From Flavobacterium sp. JAS (lineage in GTDB: Bacteria > Bacteroidota > Bacteroidia > Flavobacteriales > Flavobacteriaceae), in assembly GCF_020991455.1 (NCBI RefSeq), contig NZ_JAJMOX010000017.1, forward strand, positions 18,467 through 82,466: a stretch of 64,000 nucleotides of DNA, written 5' to 3'. Position 1 is the first letter of the stretch; the number at the start of each line of letters is the position of its first letter. Below the pieces are notes generated by a model, which saw only the letters and a program-made list of their open reading frames with translations, ran no database searches and was not told the DNA's origin. Below are positions 15,500-24,149 of this stretch, piece by piece. The position numbers and the translations under genes are program-made.

Positions 15500-17116
15500 A
15501 TGAAAAAAGCAAATATTTTAAATAGACTCAACGAAATAACAAAATCATATTCCTTTTTTTTTGTATTAGCTACTATTGTTATTCGAGATTTTAGTGGGCC
15601 AATTGATACATTGTTTTCTAAAAATAACAAAGATCATTTGAATCATAATGAGTTTTCATTTTTAATTGGCTTATGGATTAAAAACATAGATTTTAACAAT
15701 AAAAATGAATTAAAAGAAGAAGAAATATTCCCGGAAACTTACGATTTAATGGAGAAGCTTCATTATACATTTTTTAATGATTTCAAATTTAACCCCGAAT
15801 CAATTCCAGACTTTAAAGAACATTTTTCGAAAGCAAGAATATTGCAAGAAACAATGTTTTATGCTGGAACTGGAGCTTACGACAAACAATATAAAGAATT
15901 AGTAACTGAAAAATACAAATATGATGTTGAATGGCTACAAAATGAAAAAGGTTTTAATTTAAATTCCCTTCCACAGTTCTATGATAATATTAAAAATGTT
16001 CTTCAAGAAAAATTAAACAATAGAAGATTTAAAAAAAACCTTTCGCATCGTGAAATGGCAATTCAGGTATTTTGCCTTAATAAAGAAGAAATAGTAAAAC
16101 AAAATAAGGATTTTGAGATTATCTTAAATCATTTTCAAATTGACTTAACTGAAGCAAACAACAAGCAATTTAATGATTTAGGTGATTTTAATTTATTCTC
16201 AGAAAAACCTATACTCAAAATTAAGGATAATTTATATTTTATTCCAAGCACTTTTGCTTTATCAGAATCAATGTATGAAAGCTTATATTATTGGATGCTG
16301 GCAGATAAAAAGTATTTAGATACTGCATTAAAAAATAGAGGGAATGTAGCGGAAGAAATTACAAAAAATATTCTAGAACCTGTTTTTGGTTCTAAAAACA
16401 TTTATCAAAATATAATAATTAACAGAACAAAAAATGAGCAAGTTACTGATATAGATATGCTTGCAATATTAAATGACACGGCAATAATCTTTCAGATCAA
16501 ATCAAAAAAATTGACTTCCCTTTCTAAAAAAGGGAACATGGATTCAATAAAAAATGATTTTAAAAAAGCCATACAAGATGCTTATGACCAAGCAATTTTA
16601 AGTAGAAAATGCTTAGAAAATTTCCAAAATTATAAGTTTCCTTTTCAAGATGACGATTTTAAAAATCGATTACCTAAAATTTAAAATTTTCTTATAGTTA
16701 CAGTTGTATTAGATGATTATCCAGCAATAACACACCAAGTCCATGTTTTATTAGAAAATAATTCAGAAGAACTACCTGTCGCAATAAATATTTTTGATTT
16801 AGCATTAATTGCAAAATATCTCTCAAAACCCGAAAAATTTACTGATTATATTAGTAAAAGAACAAAATATAGTAACTATTTTAAGGCTACTAATGAAATG
16901 GGATTTTTAGGTTTTCATTTAGACCAAGGATTAAAGAAATATGATGGCGATCTTGTTTATCTAGATGAAAGTTGGGCAAAATCTATTGACAAAAAGTATT
17001 ATAAAGAAGTTTACAAAGATAGAGAAGAAAAAACTCAATCAAAAAAAATTCAAAGAAATGATCCTTGTTATTGTAGTAGTGGTTTGAAATATAAAAAATG
17101 TCATGGCAAATTATAA
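15500..17116 (+). pseudogene. PD-(D/Q)xK-like nuclease protein with C-terminal SEC-C motif, interrupted by one in-frame stop
   Basis: From the ATG at 15500 the frame runs to TAA at 16682-16684 (codon 395). It then continues in the same frame without another stop to 17116. The downstream part (NFLIVTVVLDDYPAITHQVH... to the end) reads as normal protein, so one 538-codon gene has a single nonsense codon. TAA could come from AAA by one change. Before the stop, DIDMLAILNDTAIIFQIKSKK resembles a restriction-endonuclease-like core, with D319 and Q332-I-K334. At the C-terminus, C523, C525, C534 and H535 form a zinc-binding SEC-C motif, lost in the truncated product. The nuclease assignment is inference. 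Confidence 0.65.
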
Positions 17117-17174
17117 ATTCTACTTTAAAAACTTAATAATTAAGAATTTTAAGAATAAACATTAAAATAAATCA

Positions 17175-19016
17175 ATGAAAATAGAAAGAAATGAAAAATG
17201 CATTTGTGGTAGTGGAAGAAAGAATAAAGTCTGTTGCAATTTAAAAGAAATAGAAGACGAAAGCATTACCGAAAAACTATATGAAATTTCTGAAAAAACA
17301 CTATCCTATAATGAAGATTTATTAATTAAGTCAATTAATGAATTAGAGTCCTTCCTATCTTATTCTCATTTATCAAACGATAATAAAACACAGATAAGAT
17401 TAAATCTTACTGGTGCTTACCAAAGAAGAGGGCTACATAACAAAGCTTTAAAACTAATTTCAGAAATTCAAGAAGAAAAAGGAAAACTAAAATCTGAATC
17501 TCATTTACATAACTATCTCATCCAATTAAAGGCCAAATCTCTTTCTGCAATTGAAGATTTTGAAGAAGCGACAATTGAATTAGATAAAGTAATTGAAAAT
17601 CTTCTTTCTGCTAAGGACAATAAGGAAGGGGCGGGTTTCTTTTTAGTGGAAGCTAGTAAAATATATATAAATGGTGGAAAAATTGAAACAGCTCAAAAAT
17701 GCTTGGACAAATCAATATTTATCCTAAAAGATGATGAAAAAGAAATTGAACATTTTGAACGAGCAAAGGCCAACAAAGCTATTCTAATGCTTCATAGTAC
17801 GGTTGACAGTACAATAAATGAGGGTGTTAAATTACTTCAGGAAAACATCTACACAAAGAGTGAAATTGGAGATTTAGAAGGGCTTGGTACTAATTATTGC
17901 AACCTTGGATTACATTACTGGAGAAATGATGAATTCAAAAGCGCTATAGCATACCTTAGAAAAGATTTATGGATAACCCGGAAAATTGGAGATTTACATG
18001 GTGTCGCGATTAGCTTAAGAAATTTGACATCTTTATATATAATTCTTAAACAATACAAAAGAGCAAAAAAATTAGCCCGTGAATCTATTGAAATTGGCGA
18101 AAAAATTAATGACAAAGCTATTGTTGATCATGCGAAATTTCAATTTAACCAAGCAATTGAATATGCTAAACAAGCAGGAATTGCAAAAGAATCATTTGGT
18201 GAAAAATGTTTGTGTATTTGCAAAAGTGGTAAAAAATTCGACGACTGTTGTGGAGAAGCTGATCACGAACCAATTGATTTTCCTTTTCGCTTCGAAGGAA
18301 TGTCAGAAGAAATTAAAGAACTAAATAATGAACAGACTTCCCGATTAGACTTCATTTTTAGAGATAGTGATATGGCAAAAACACGTTTGTCGTGGCAAAA
18401 TATTGAAATTAAAAATGGATGGTATAAGTTATCGGAATTACCAGATATGGCAAATATGTACTTGCTATCTGCAAAAAACATACTAGAAAAAATAAATGAA
18501 AACGATGACAATTTTCACAATCCTCTTTCTTGTTTAATACTCTCCGTATCGGCACTAGAGGCCTATATTAATCAAGTAGCTTATTTTTTAGATGACATAA
18601 AAAATTATCCAGAATCAAACCTTCATAATATCCCAAATGAATTTAATAATGGAGTTCTTGATTTTCAGCGAAACACAGAATTAACACTCAAATGGACAAT
18701 ATTAGGCACATGCATTTGCGAAGAAAAATGGACCCCTAGTCAAGATACCTGGAATAACTTCAAGTCTTTAATTTCAATCAGAAATGAATTTATTCATTTC
18801 AAATCATCGGAATATGAACAGATTATTCCTTCTCCTAAAACCGCACATCCGATATTAAAAAAATTACCCAAAGAAGTAGAAACCAGAAAAGTATTTCATT
18901 CATGGCCAATGAGAATATTGACTCCCAGCTTAGCCGAATGGTCAATTAAGACCGCAGATGAAATGATAGAGTATTTCAAAAAACAATACAAAGAAAAAAG
19001 AATTAAAAGTGCATAA
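17175..19016 (+). CDS. SEC-C / TPR / SEC-C protein with C-terminal HEPN-like domain
   Basis: This 613-residue protein starts with a classical SEC-C motif (C9, C11, C20 and C21 in NEKCICGSGRKNKVCC). Helical repeats of TPR type follow (about 60-335, with ANKAILMLHS, LGTNYCNLGLHYWRNDEFKSAI and GDLHGVAISLRNLTSLY). A second zinc motif lies at C345-C359 (CLCICKSGKKFDDCC). The C-terminal 200 residues are helical and contain SIRNEFIHF, with R536 and H541 in the RNxxxH form of HEPN ribonucleases. It lies 58 bases after the interrupted nuclease-like gene, in the same direction. I infer an RNA-targeting or defence role; TPR and HEPN-like are readings by eye. Confidence 0.75.
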   Translation: MKIERNEKCICGSGRKNKVCCNLKEIEDESITEKLYEISEKTLSYNEDLLIKSINELESFLSYSHLSNDNKTQIRLNLTGAYQRRGLHNKALKLISEIQEEKGKLKSESHLHNYLIQLKAKSLSAIEDFEEATIELDKVIENLLSAKDNKEGAGFFLVEASKIYINGGKIETAQKCLDKSIFILKDDEKEIEHFERAKANKAILMLHSTVDSTINEGVKLLQENIYTKSEIGDLEGLGTNYCNLGLHYWRNDEFKSAIAYLRKDLWITRKIGDLHGVAISLRNLTSLYIILKQYKRAKKLARESIEIGEKINDKAIVDHAKFQFNQAIEYAKQAGIAKESFGEKCLCICKSGKKFDDCCGEADHEPIDFPFRFEGMSEEIKELNNEQTSRLDFIFRDSDMAKTRLSWQNIEIKNGWYKLSELPDMANMYLLSAKNILEKINENDDNFHNPLSCLILSVSALEAYINQVAYFLDDIKNYPESNLHNIPNEFNNGVLDFQRNTELTLKWTILGTCICEEKWTPSQDTWNNFKSLISIRNEFIHFKSSEYEQIIPSPKTAHPILKKLPKEVETRKVFHSWPMRILTPSLAEWSIKTADEMIEYFKKQYKEKRIKSA

Positions 19017-19056
19017 TTCTCCGATAGCACGAACGTGCCTCTTGTGAACATAAGCC

Positions 19057-19128
19057 ATGTCAATAAAATACTCTACAGGCACAACCGAGACGCTCGCGCT
19101 AGCCAAAAAAATAAACAATAAATTTTAA
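19057..19128 (+). other. possible gene-tail remnant before a terminator
   Basis: A 23-codon frame (MSIKYSTGTTETLALAKKIN...) ends at TAA 19126-19128, directly in front of a terminator. Its GC-rich GAGACGCTCGCGCTAGCC stretch is unlike the surroundings. After the terminator, bases 19150-19288 hold another 40-odd codon open frame without a start. Both may be leftovers of a deleted gene; neither is supported as a working gene. Confidence 0.25.
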
Positions 19129-19163
19129 AGCTACACAAACTTGTCTTTGCGTAGCTTTTTTTA
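19127..19163 (+). terminator. terminator after the SEC-C locus
   Basis: AAAGCTAC pairs with GTAGCTTT across a partly paired loop, followed by seven T. It is the first terminator downstream of the gene ending at 19016. Confidence 0.7.
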
Positions 19164-19369
19164 TAAAGTACAGACCAGATAAAAGTCTTCTCAATATTTA
19201 CAAGTCGGCTAAAAAGAAGCATATCAAATCAATTGATAATGAAATAATTAATCAAACATCAGAAAAGGCAAAACTCTTTTTCAAGTAAAACTACTCGCTC
19301 AGAATTGAATTGATCTATTTAACTTTACATTGATCGTAGCAAATGGCTTGAACAACTAAAACTTAAATA

Positions 19370-20227
19370 ATGATGGAGGATACAGAAGAATCTTTAGATA
19401 ATATTCCAAAATCTCAATCGGAAGATTATTTTCAACCAGAAAATATAACAACTAACCCTGATCAAGAAAGCGAAAATATGGAAGTTCATCATCACACCCA
19501 CCCTGCCCACGGAAAGAAAAAATGGAACGATTATTTCTGGGAGTTTTTAATGCTTTTTCTAGCGGTTTTCTGCGGTTTTTTAGCAGAGTATTATTTAGAA
19601 CATCGAATTGAAGCTGACAGAGAAGAAGTGTATATTAACTCTCTGATTGAAGACCTGCAAAAGGATAGCACAAATTTGGCTTTCGTTATAAAAGAATTTC
19701 AATCTGTAGATAAAAGCTTTGATACCATTTTAAAAATGTATCCCAAGATTTCGACGGGCTACAATGAAACACTACATAGAAATCTTTGGGATGTTAGCTC
19801 TTATTATCCCGATTTTGTTTATTCTGACAGAACAATGCAACAACTGAAAAACTCTGGTGCGATGCGACTTATACAAAATAAAAAAGTAGCTGACGGAATT
19901 CTAAATTATGATTCAGAAGTAAGAGATCTTACTAATATTGATGTACCATTTGTAATCGTTGAGCTTGAAAATTCGAAACAAATAAGGCGTGAGTTGTTTG
20001 ACCGGCAAGATTTAGAAATAGACTGGAAAACCAAATCAATAGCAGAAATGGAAAACGGAACTAAAAATTATCTTTTAACAGAAGATAAGGCATTACTGGG
20101 GCAATATAACAATACTCTCAGAGACCTTAAACATCAATACAAAATGATAATGAAAAAAGAAATGGCATTAAACAACGATGCAAATAAACTAATTGCATTA
20201 ATAAAAACAGAATACCATATTAAATAG
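19370..20227 (+). CDS. DUF6090-like membrane protein
   Basis: The 285 residues begin with an acidic stretch and a His-rich patch (HHHTHPAHGKKKWNDYFWEF). One membrane helix follows (about 58-75, LMLFLAVFCGFLAEYYLE) and then a helical soluble part (HRIEADREEVYINSLIEDLQKDSTNL). This order is typical of the DUF6090 family found in many Bacteroidota, of unknown function. Two adjacent ATG codons precede GAG; the first is used here. It is followed after 42 bases by another small membrane-anchored protein, and the two may be co-transcribed. Confidence 0.7.
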   Translation: MMEDTEESLDNIPKSQSEDYFQPENITTNPDQESENMEVHHHTHPAHGKKKWNDYFWEFLMLFLAVFCGFLAEYYLEHRIEADREEVYINSLIEDLQKDSTNLAFVIKEFQSVDKSFDTILKMYPKISTGYNETLHRNLWDVSSYYPDFVYSDRTMQQLKNSGAMRLIQNKKVADGILNYDSEVRDLTNIDVPFVIVELENSKQIRRELFDRQDLEIDWKTKSIAEMENGTKNYLLTEDKALLGQYNNTLRDLKHQYKMIMKKEMALNNDANKLIALIKTEYHIK

Positions 20228-20269
20228 GTATCAATTCAATTATTTAAAATTTAATTTAAAATCATACTT

Positions 20270-20878
20270 ATGACTGAAAATCTAAAAACAACATTAATAG
20301 CTGGTTTTTTTACTTTGGTTGGAGCAATTGGAGGAACTTTTATATCTGGTTTATCACAAATAGAACTTGCAGAAAGAAAATTTAATTCAGACTTAATAAT
20401 GAAAGCCTTAGAGTCAAATTCTCCCGAAGAAAGACTAGCATCTTTAAATTTACTTCTTGAAACAAATCTTCTAAAAGATAATGAAATAAAAGAAGGAGTT
20501 GCAAACTATACAAAAGCACATAAAAATAAACCTTTTTCAATTCCTCAAATCAAAAATTCAAATCAATTTGAAACTCCTACAATTCCAAATTCCCGAATTT
20601 ATCTTCTTTGCGGAAGTGAATCTAAGAAAAGTCTTTTGTCCCAGTATAAACAAGAATTAGAATCTGCAGGATTTCAAATTTTAGGATCAAAATTAATTAA
20701 TGATCCAGGAAGACCTATATCTGAAGAGGTTAGATATTTTAATAGCGCTGATACAAAACAGGCAGAAAAAATTGCAGAAGTTCTAAAATTCAAATTATCT
20801 CTTCCAGAACTTAAAGCAAAACTATATTCAGATCAATCAGCAAAACCTGGATATATTGAAATTTGGTTTGGAAAGTAA
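20270..20878 (+). CDS. membrane-anchored protein with LytR-C-like C-terminal domain
   Basis: The 202-residue protein has one N-terminal membrane helix (about 8-27, TTLIAGFFTLVGAIGGTFIS). A helical segment follows that mentions repeated unit lengths (NSPEERLASLNLLLETNLL). The C-terminal domain (about 108-200) reads RIYLLCGSESKKSLLSQYKQELESAGF, VRYFNSADTKQAEKIAEVLKF and PGYIEIWFG. That resembles the LytR C-terminal/SPOR-like alpha-beta fold that binds envelope polymers. This likeness is weak and by eye only. The frame stays open for 17 codons after the stop, which is probably chance. Confidence 0.55.
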   Translation: MTENLKTTLIAGFFTLVGAIGGTFISGLSQIELAERKFNSDLIMKALESNSPEERLASLNLLLETNLLKDNEIKEGVANYTKAHKNKPFSIPQIKNSNQFETPTIPNSRIYLLCGSESKKSLLSQYKQELESAGFQILGSKLINDPGRPISEEVRYFNSADTKQAEKIAEVLKFKLSLPELKAKLYSDQSAKPGYIEIWFGK

Positions 20879-21102
20879 TGGCTGACAAACGGAAACGACA
20901 AAGGCAAATCTGAATATATAGAAATCGAATAAAGAACATATACCAAGCGAGACGATAAATTTTCATCAATAAAAATAACAAAATAATGAGAAAAACCATA
21001 ACAAAACAACATACAGTAAATCAGTATCTTATAAATTAATTTATATATTTGATAAGTTCCAAAAATCTATTTTTTTGATTATTTTTTCTAACACTACTAC
21101 TA

Positions 21103-21918
21103 ATGAAAGAACTTATTAAAATTGGCCGTCTTTTTTATGGTATCGGCATCATTGCTTTAGGAATTCATCAACTTGTTATCAAAAATTTTCGTTCAGAAAT
21201 TTTATCTCCATTTCCTGCCTGGGCTCATAACAATATTATCTTGCCCATTCTTACCGGAATAGCTTTAATATTTGCCGGAATTATCATTTCGGGAGTATTT
21301 AAAATTAAATTTATTGACACAAAAAAAGTATGTCTTTATTTAGGTTTTTGTTTTCTTGCTGCTGTCATCACTTCTCACTTACCTTATATTATAATGCTTA
21401 GCGCAGATAAAACTCCAGATTTTCAAGTTTGGATAAATGCCATCGAAGAATTAACCTATAGCGGTGGTGCATTTGTACTGGCAGGATCATTTACAGAGAA
21501 TAGCTCTGCAAGAGACGAAAAGAATTTCACCTCATTATTAGAAAAACTTATTCCGTCTGGACGAATTTTTTATTCAATTCTTATAATACTATTTGGATTG
21601 AGTCATTTTCTTTTTGCTAACTTTCTCTCTACAATGGTTCCAAAATGGTTACCAGCGCCAATGTTTTGGACTTATTTTTTTGGTGTTGCCCTTGTCATTT
21701 CCGGCATATCAATTATTTCCAAAATAGTAATAAAACCAATTGCGCTTCTTTTAGCATTTACGCTTTTATTGTTTTTTCTATTCTTTCATATTCCTGATGC
21801 CATTGCAAATCCATCAGCAGGCGGCGGAAATGAAATTGTACGTGCATTTGTTGCGTTGCTTTTCTGTGGTATTGCATTAGTAATCGCATTAACAAATGAT
21901 CGTAAAACACAACTTTAG
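21103..21918 (+). CDS. DoxX-like eight-helix membrane protein
   Basis: The 271 residues contain two similar halves of about 130 residues, each with four membrane helices. The halves open with comparable sentences: IKIGRLFYGIGIIALGIHQLVIKNF and IPSGRIFYSILIILFGLSHFLFANF. This internal duplication of a DoxX-type unit is clear. The family is widespread in Bacteroidota and its function is not established; some DoxX proteins help redox balance in the inner membrane. It stands alone, facing a convergent DUF5995 gene. Confidence 0.75.
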   Translation: MKELIKIGRLFYGIGIIALGIHQLVIKNFRSEILSPFPAWAHNNIILPILTGIALIFAGIIISGVFKIKFIDTKKVCLYLGFCFLAAVITSHLPYIIMLSADKTPDFQVWINAIEELTYSGGAFVLAGSFTENSSARDEKNFTSLLEKLIPSGRIFYSILIILFGLSHFLFANFLSTMVPKWLPAPMFWTYFFGVALVISGISIISKIVIKPIALLLAFTLLLFFLFFHIPDAIANPSAGGGNEIVRAFVALLFCGIALVIALTNDRKTQL

Positions 21919-21950
21919 CTGAAATAATATAGAATGTTATTTTACGGAAA

Positions 21951-22742
21951 TTAAGCAACAGCACATTCAATCTTTTTTTGTTCGATCATCTGCATATCAA
22001 TTATTTTTTGAGCAACAGTTCCTCTTTCAAATAATCGAATGAATTTAAAAACGGCACTAACAAAATAGCCCGGGTTCGAAACTAATCGGGCAATTTCTGT
22101 TATTCTTTCATCTCTTTGCTGTATGCAGGTTTCTCTTTGATTTTCTGGAACTGCCACAAATTCATTGGCAAATTTCCAGGCTCCGTCTCTGGCGGTTTCC
22201 ATGCTAAAATCAATAAAAAAGTTGTCTATTTTACCCGTTAGTTTTAGTATCCTCGTGAGCGTTGGCCAAATCTTGATTAAGCATTTCTCAACATCTGCTA
22301 CCAGATTGCTAAGAATGGTGTTTATTTGGTCAAAATCAGATTTTAAGCTCGCAATATCCTCTACAGTGCTCACTTGGGCTGAGGCTATTCCTAAATCAAG
22401 ATTCACATGCGCATTAATTCCGAGTAGTAAATGCTGCACAACTATTGGCCAGAATTTTTCGGCTTGTTCAAAAGCGAATCCCCAACATTCTGATGGTTTT
22501 TCTTTGGCTTTATATTGGTAATAAGCTTTCAGATATCGATTGGCAAAAATAACATCCAGTTTTTCCATTCGTTCTCCATTTTGAAAAGAACCATCCTGAA
22601 TGCCTTCTTTTACTTTTACCGTAACTTCACGATATAGTGCCGCAAACAATCCCAGAGCACTTTGTTCTACTTTTGATTTTTCTATTATTTCATCCAAAAA
22701 CTGAATTACTTCGTCTATAGTAGTTGCTTGTTTCATACTCAT
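21951..22742 (-). CDS. DUF5995-family protein
   Basis: This 263-residue helical protein has the conserved centre WPIVVQHLLLGINAHVNLDLGIASA, which I recognise as DUF5995. The segment AFEQAEKFW and the downstream DGAWKFANEF fit the same family. There is no signal peptide or membrane helix, so a cytosolic location is likely. No biochemical role is known. The gene is convergent with the DoxX-like gene, with only 33 bases between the stops. Start: ATG at 22742, with a second ATG two codons later equally possible. Confidence 0.7.
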   Translation of the reverse strand: MSMKQATTIDEVIQFLDEIIEKSKVEQSALGLFAALYREVTVKVKEGIQDGSFQNGERMEKLDVIFANRYLKAYYQYKAKEKPSECWGFAFEQAEKFWPIVVQHLLLGINAHVNLDLGIASAQVSTVEDIASLKSDFDQINTILSNLVADVEKCLIKIWPTLTRILKLTGKIDNFFIDFSMETARDGAWKFANEFVAVPENQRETCIQQRDERITEIARLVSNPGYFVSAVFKFIRLFERGTVAQKIIDMQMIEQKKIECAVA

Positions 22743-22981
22743 TTATAATTGGTTATGGATAAAATTAAGAAGAACGAATATAATTATTTTAATTTTTTAA
22801 AATGCACTTTTTGAAGCAATTATCTTGTTATTATTTTATTTTAAGATCAAAGACTGATTAGCATAAAAATTGTCGTCTTCTGCTTCAAAAAAAAAAACCT
22901 TTCTGAAAAAATTATAAATTTGATAAAGGCTTACTTCTTTTATCAAATCGTTATAAAATTTAACAAATATTTACACATTAT

Positions 22982-23027
22982 CTTACGGCTTTCCGTAAGG
23001 TTTATGAATTAAAACTCAGTAAGTTTG
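22982..23027 (+). promoter_or_regulatory. operator plus -7 element before the small secreted-protein gene
   Basis: The perfect inverted repeat CTTACGGCTTTCCGTAAG (22982-22999) is followed by TAAGTTTG (23020-23027), a TAnnTTTG -7 element. The distance from the core CCGTAA to the -7 box is 21 bases, identical to 15398-15442, and TGAATTAAAA sits at the same place in both. Nothing else is seen in this 357-base gap. Confidence 0.55.
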
Positions 23028-23099
23028 AACCTGTTTAAGGCACTTCTGTCAATCTTAAAACCATTTTAAATCAATTTTAAAGAATTAATAACCTAACCC

Positions 23100-23528
23100 A
23101 TGAAATTAATACTTGCCGTTTTACTTTTTATTTTAAACCTGACATTATCTGCACAATCGAACAATTTTGCCGGTGATTATACTCGTTCACTTAGCGAAGA
23201 CACAAAAAATACAACTGAATATAAATTGACCTTAAACCAAGACGGAACATTCCTATTTCATTACTACACAAAGATACAAGGCGGAATTCCTCCCGAAATA
23301 AACAAATACGGAAAAGGAAAATGGAGTGCAAAAAACAATATGATTACTTTTTCTTCAAATAAAAAAGAAGACATTGACGAAAAATATACTTTAGATTTTA
23401 ATAATTCTACTGCGAGATTTGTGACCAAAAACCCAAGAGACAAAACAGATCAGATCGTTAAAACAAGGCTTACGTTTCTGGAGTCTGGAATTCGCTGGAT
23501 GCAAAAGATTGATATTTTTAAGATATAA
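23100..23528 (+). CDS. small secreted protein of unknown family
   Basis: The 142 residues start with a signal peptide (KLILAVLLFILNLTLSA, cleavage likely after LSAQS). The mature part is beta-rich: FAGDYTRSL, EYKLTLNQDGTFLFHYYT, GKGKWSAKNNMITF. This alternation looks like a lipocalin-like or NlpE-like small barrel with the GTF/GKW strand pattern. No Cys is present in the mature part. It is preceded by the inverted-repeat operator at 22982, shared with the SEC-C locus. Its role is unknown. Confidence 0.7.
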   Translation: MKLILAVLLFILNLTLSAQSNNFAGDYTRSLSEDTKNTTEYKLTLNQDGTFLFHYYTKIQGGIPPEINKYGKGKWSAKNNMITFSSNKKEDIDEKYTLDFNNSTARFVTKNPRDKTDQIVKTRLTFLESGIRWMQKIDIFKI

Positions 23529-23667
23529 ATAACCAATTATCATCTCGTTATGAAAATAACCCAGATAATTTCAGTTTAAAAAAACAACCACAAAGTACTT
23601 TGTAATTAAAAGTAAATTTATACTTTTGAGTATTCAAATAGGTTATTTAATCTTAAATTATACTCAA

Positions 23668-23970
23668 ATGGGAACAAAAACATTTAGAGTTGTGACTTCC
23701 ATATCAATGGTACTAGCAGTTACAGCAGCAATTCTCAGTATTATTGGTGTTCCAATCACTGGTTTTTATCCAGCGATTATTGTGTTTGTGTTAGTAGCTT
23801 TAATTGCAATTGCTTCTAAGTTTTATGCTGTAAAAATTAGTAACAGGTCGAGTGATTTTCAGAGAAATTATTACACAATTAGCACCATTATCAATTTGCT
23901 GATAATTCTGGTCGTATTATGGATGACATTTGTGATCGTGCATGATCGTGTTCTTCATGACTGTTGCTAA
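23668..23970 (+). CDS. small three-helix membrane protein
   Basis: The ATG at 23668 (MGTKTFRVVTSI) is preferred over an upstream TTG at 23626. From there the protein has 100 residues with three predicted membrane helices (about 9-30, 33-53 and 70-91) and a C-terminal HDRVLHDCC. I do not recognise the family. It probably has its own promoter in the 139-base gap after the small secreted-protein gene. Confidence 0.6.
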   Translation: MGTKTFRVVTSISMVLAVTAAILSIIGVPITGFYPAIIVFVLVALIAIASKFYAVKISNRSSDFQRNYYTISTIINLLIILVVLWMTFVIVHDRVLHDCC

Positions 23971-24149
23971 TTTTAATGGGAAGGTAAATTATATACAAAC
24001 CTTAAAAAAACTTTGCAACTCTGCGACTTCGCGAGATTAAACAAAACATTCTTCAGAAAAAAACTTCGAGTCATAACGTCTTAGTGGCAAAAAATTTCGA
24101 TACCAAATTCTAAATCCTTAATTTCGCCTTTAAATAACGAAGGAGAAAA

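Noticed and set aside
20879..20932. In-frame 17-codon continuation after the 20270-20878 gene
   Set aside because: A second stop follows soon, no family pattern continues, and such a short open stretch is likely chance.
15398..23027. The two similar TTAYGG...CCGTAA blocks as attachment sites of a genomic island
   Set aside because: The similarity centres on a promoter-like layout with fixed spacing to a -7 box, both upstream of genes. No integrase or tRNA is near.
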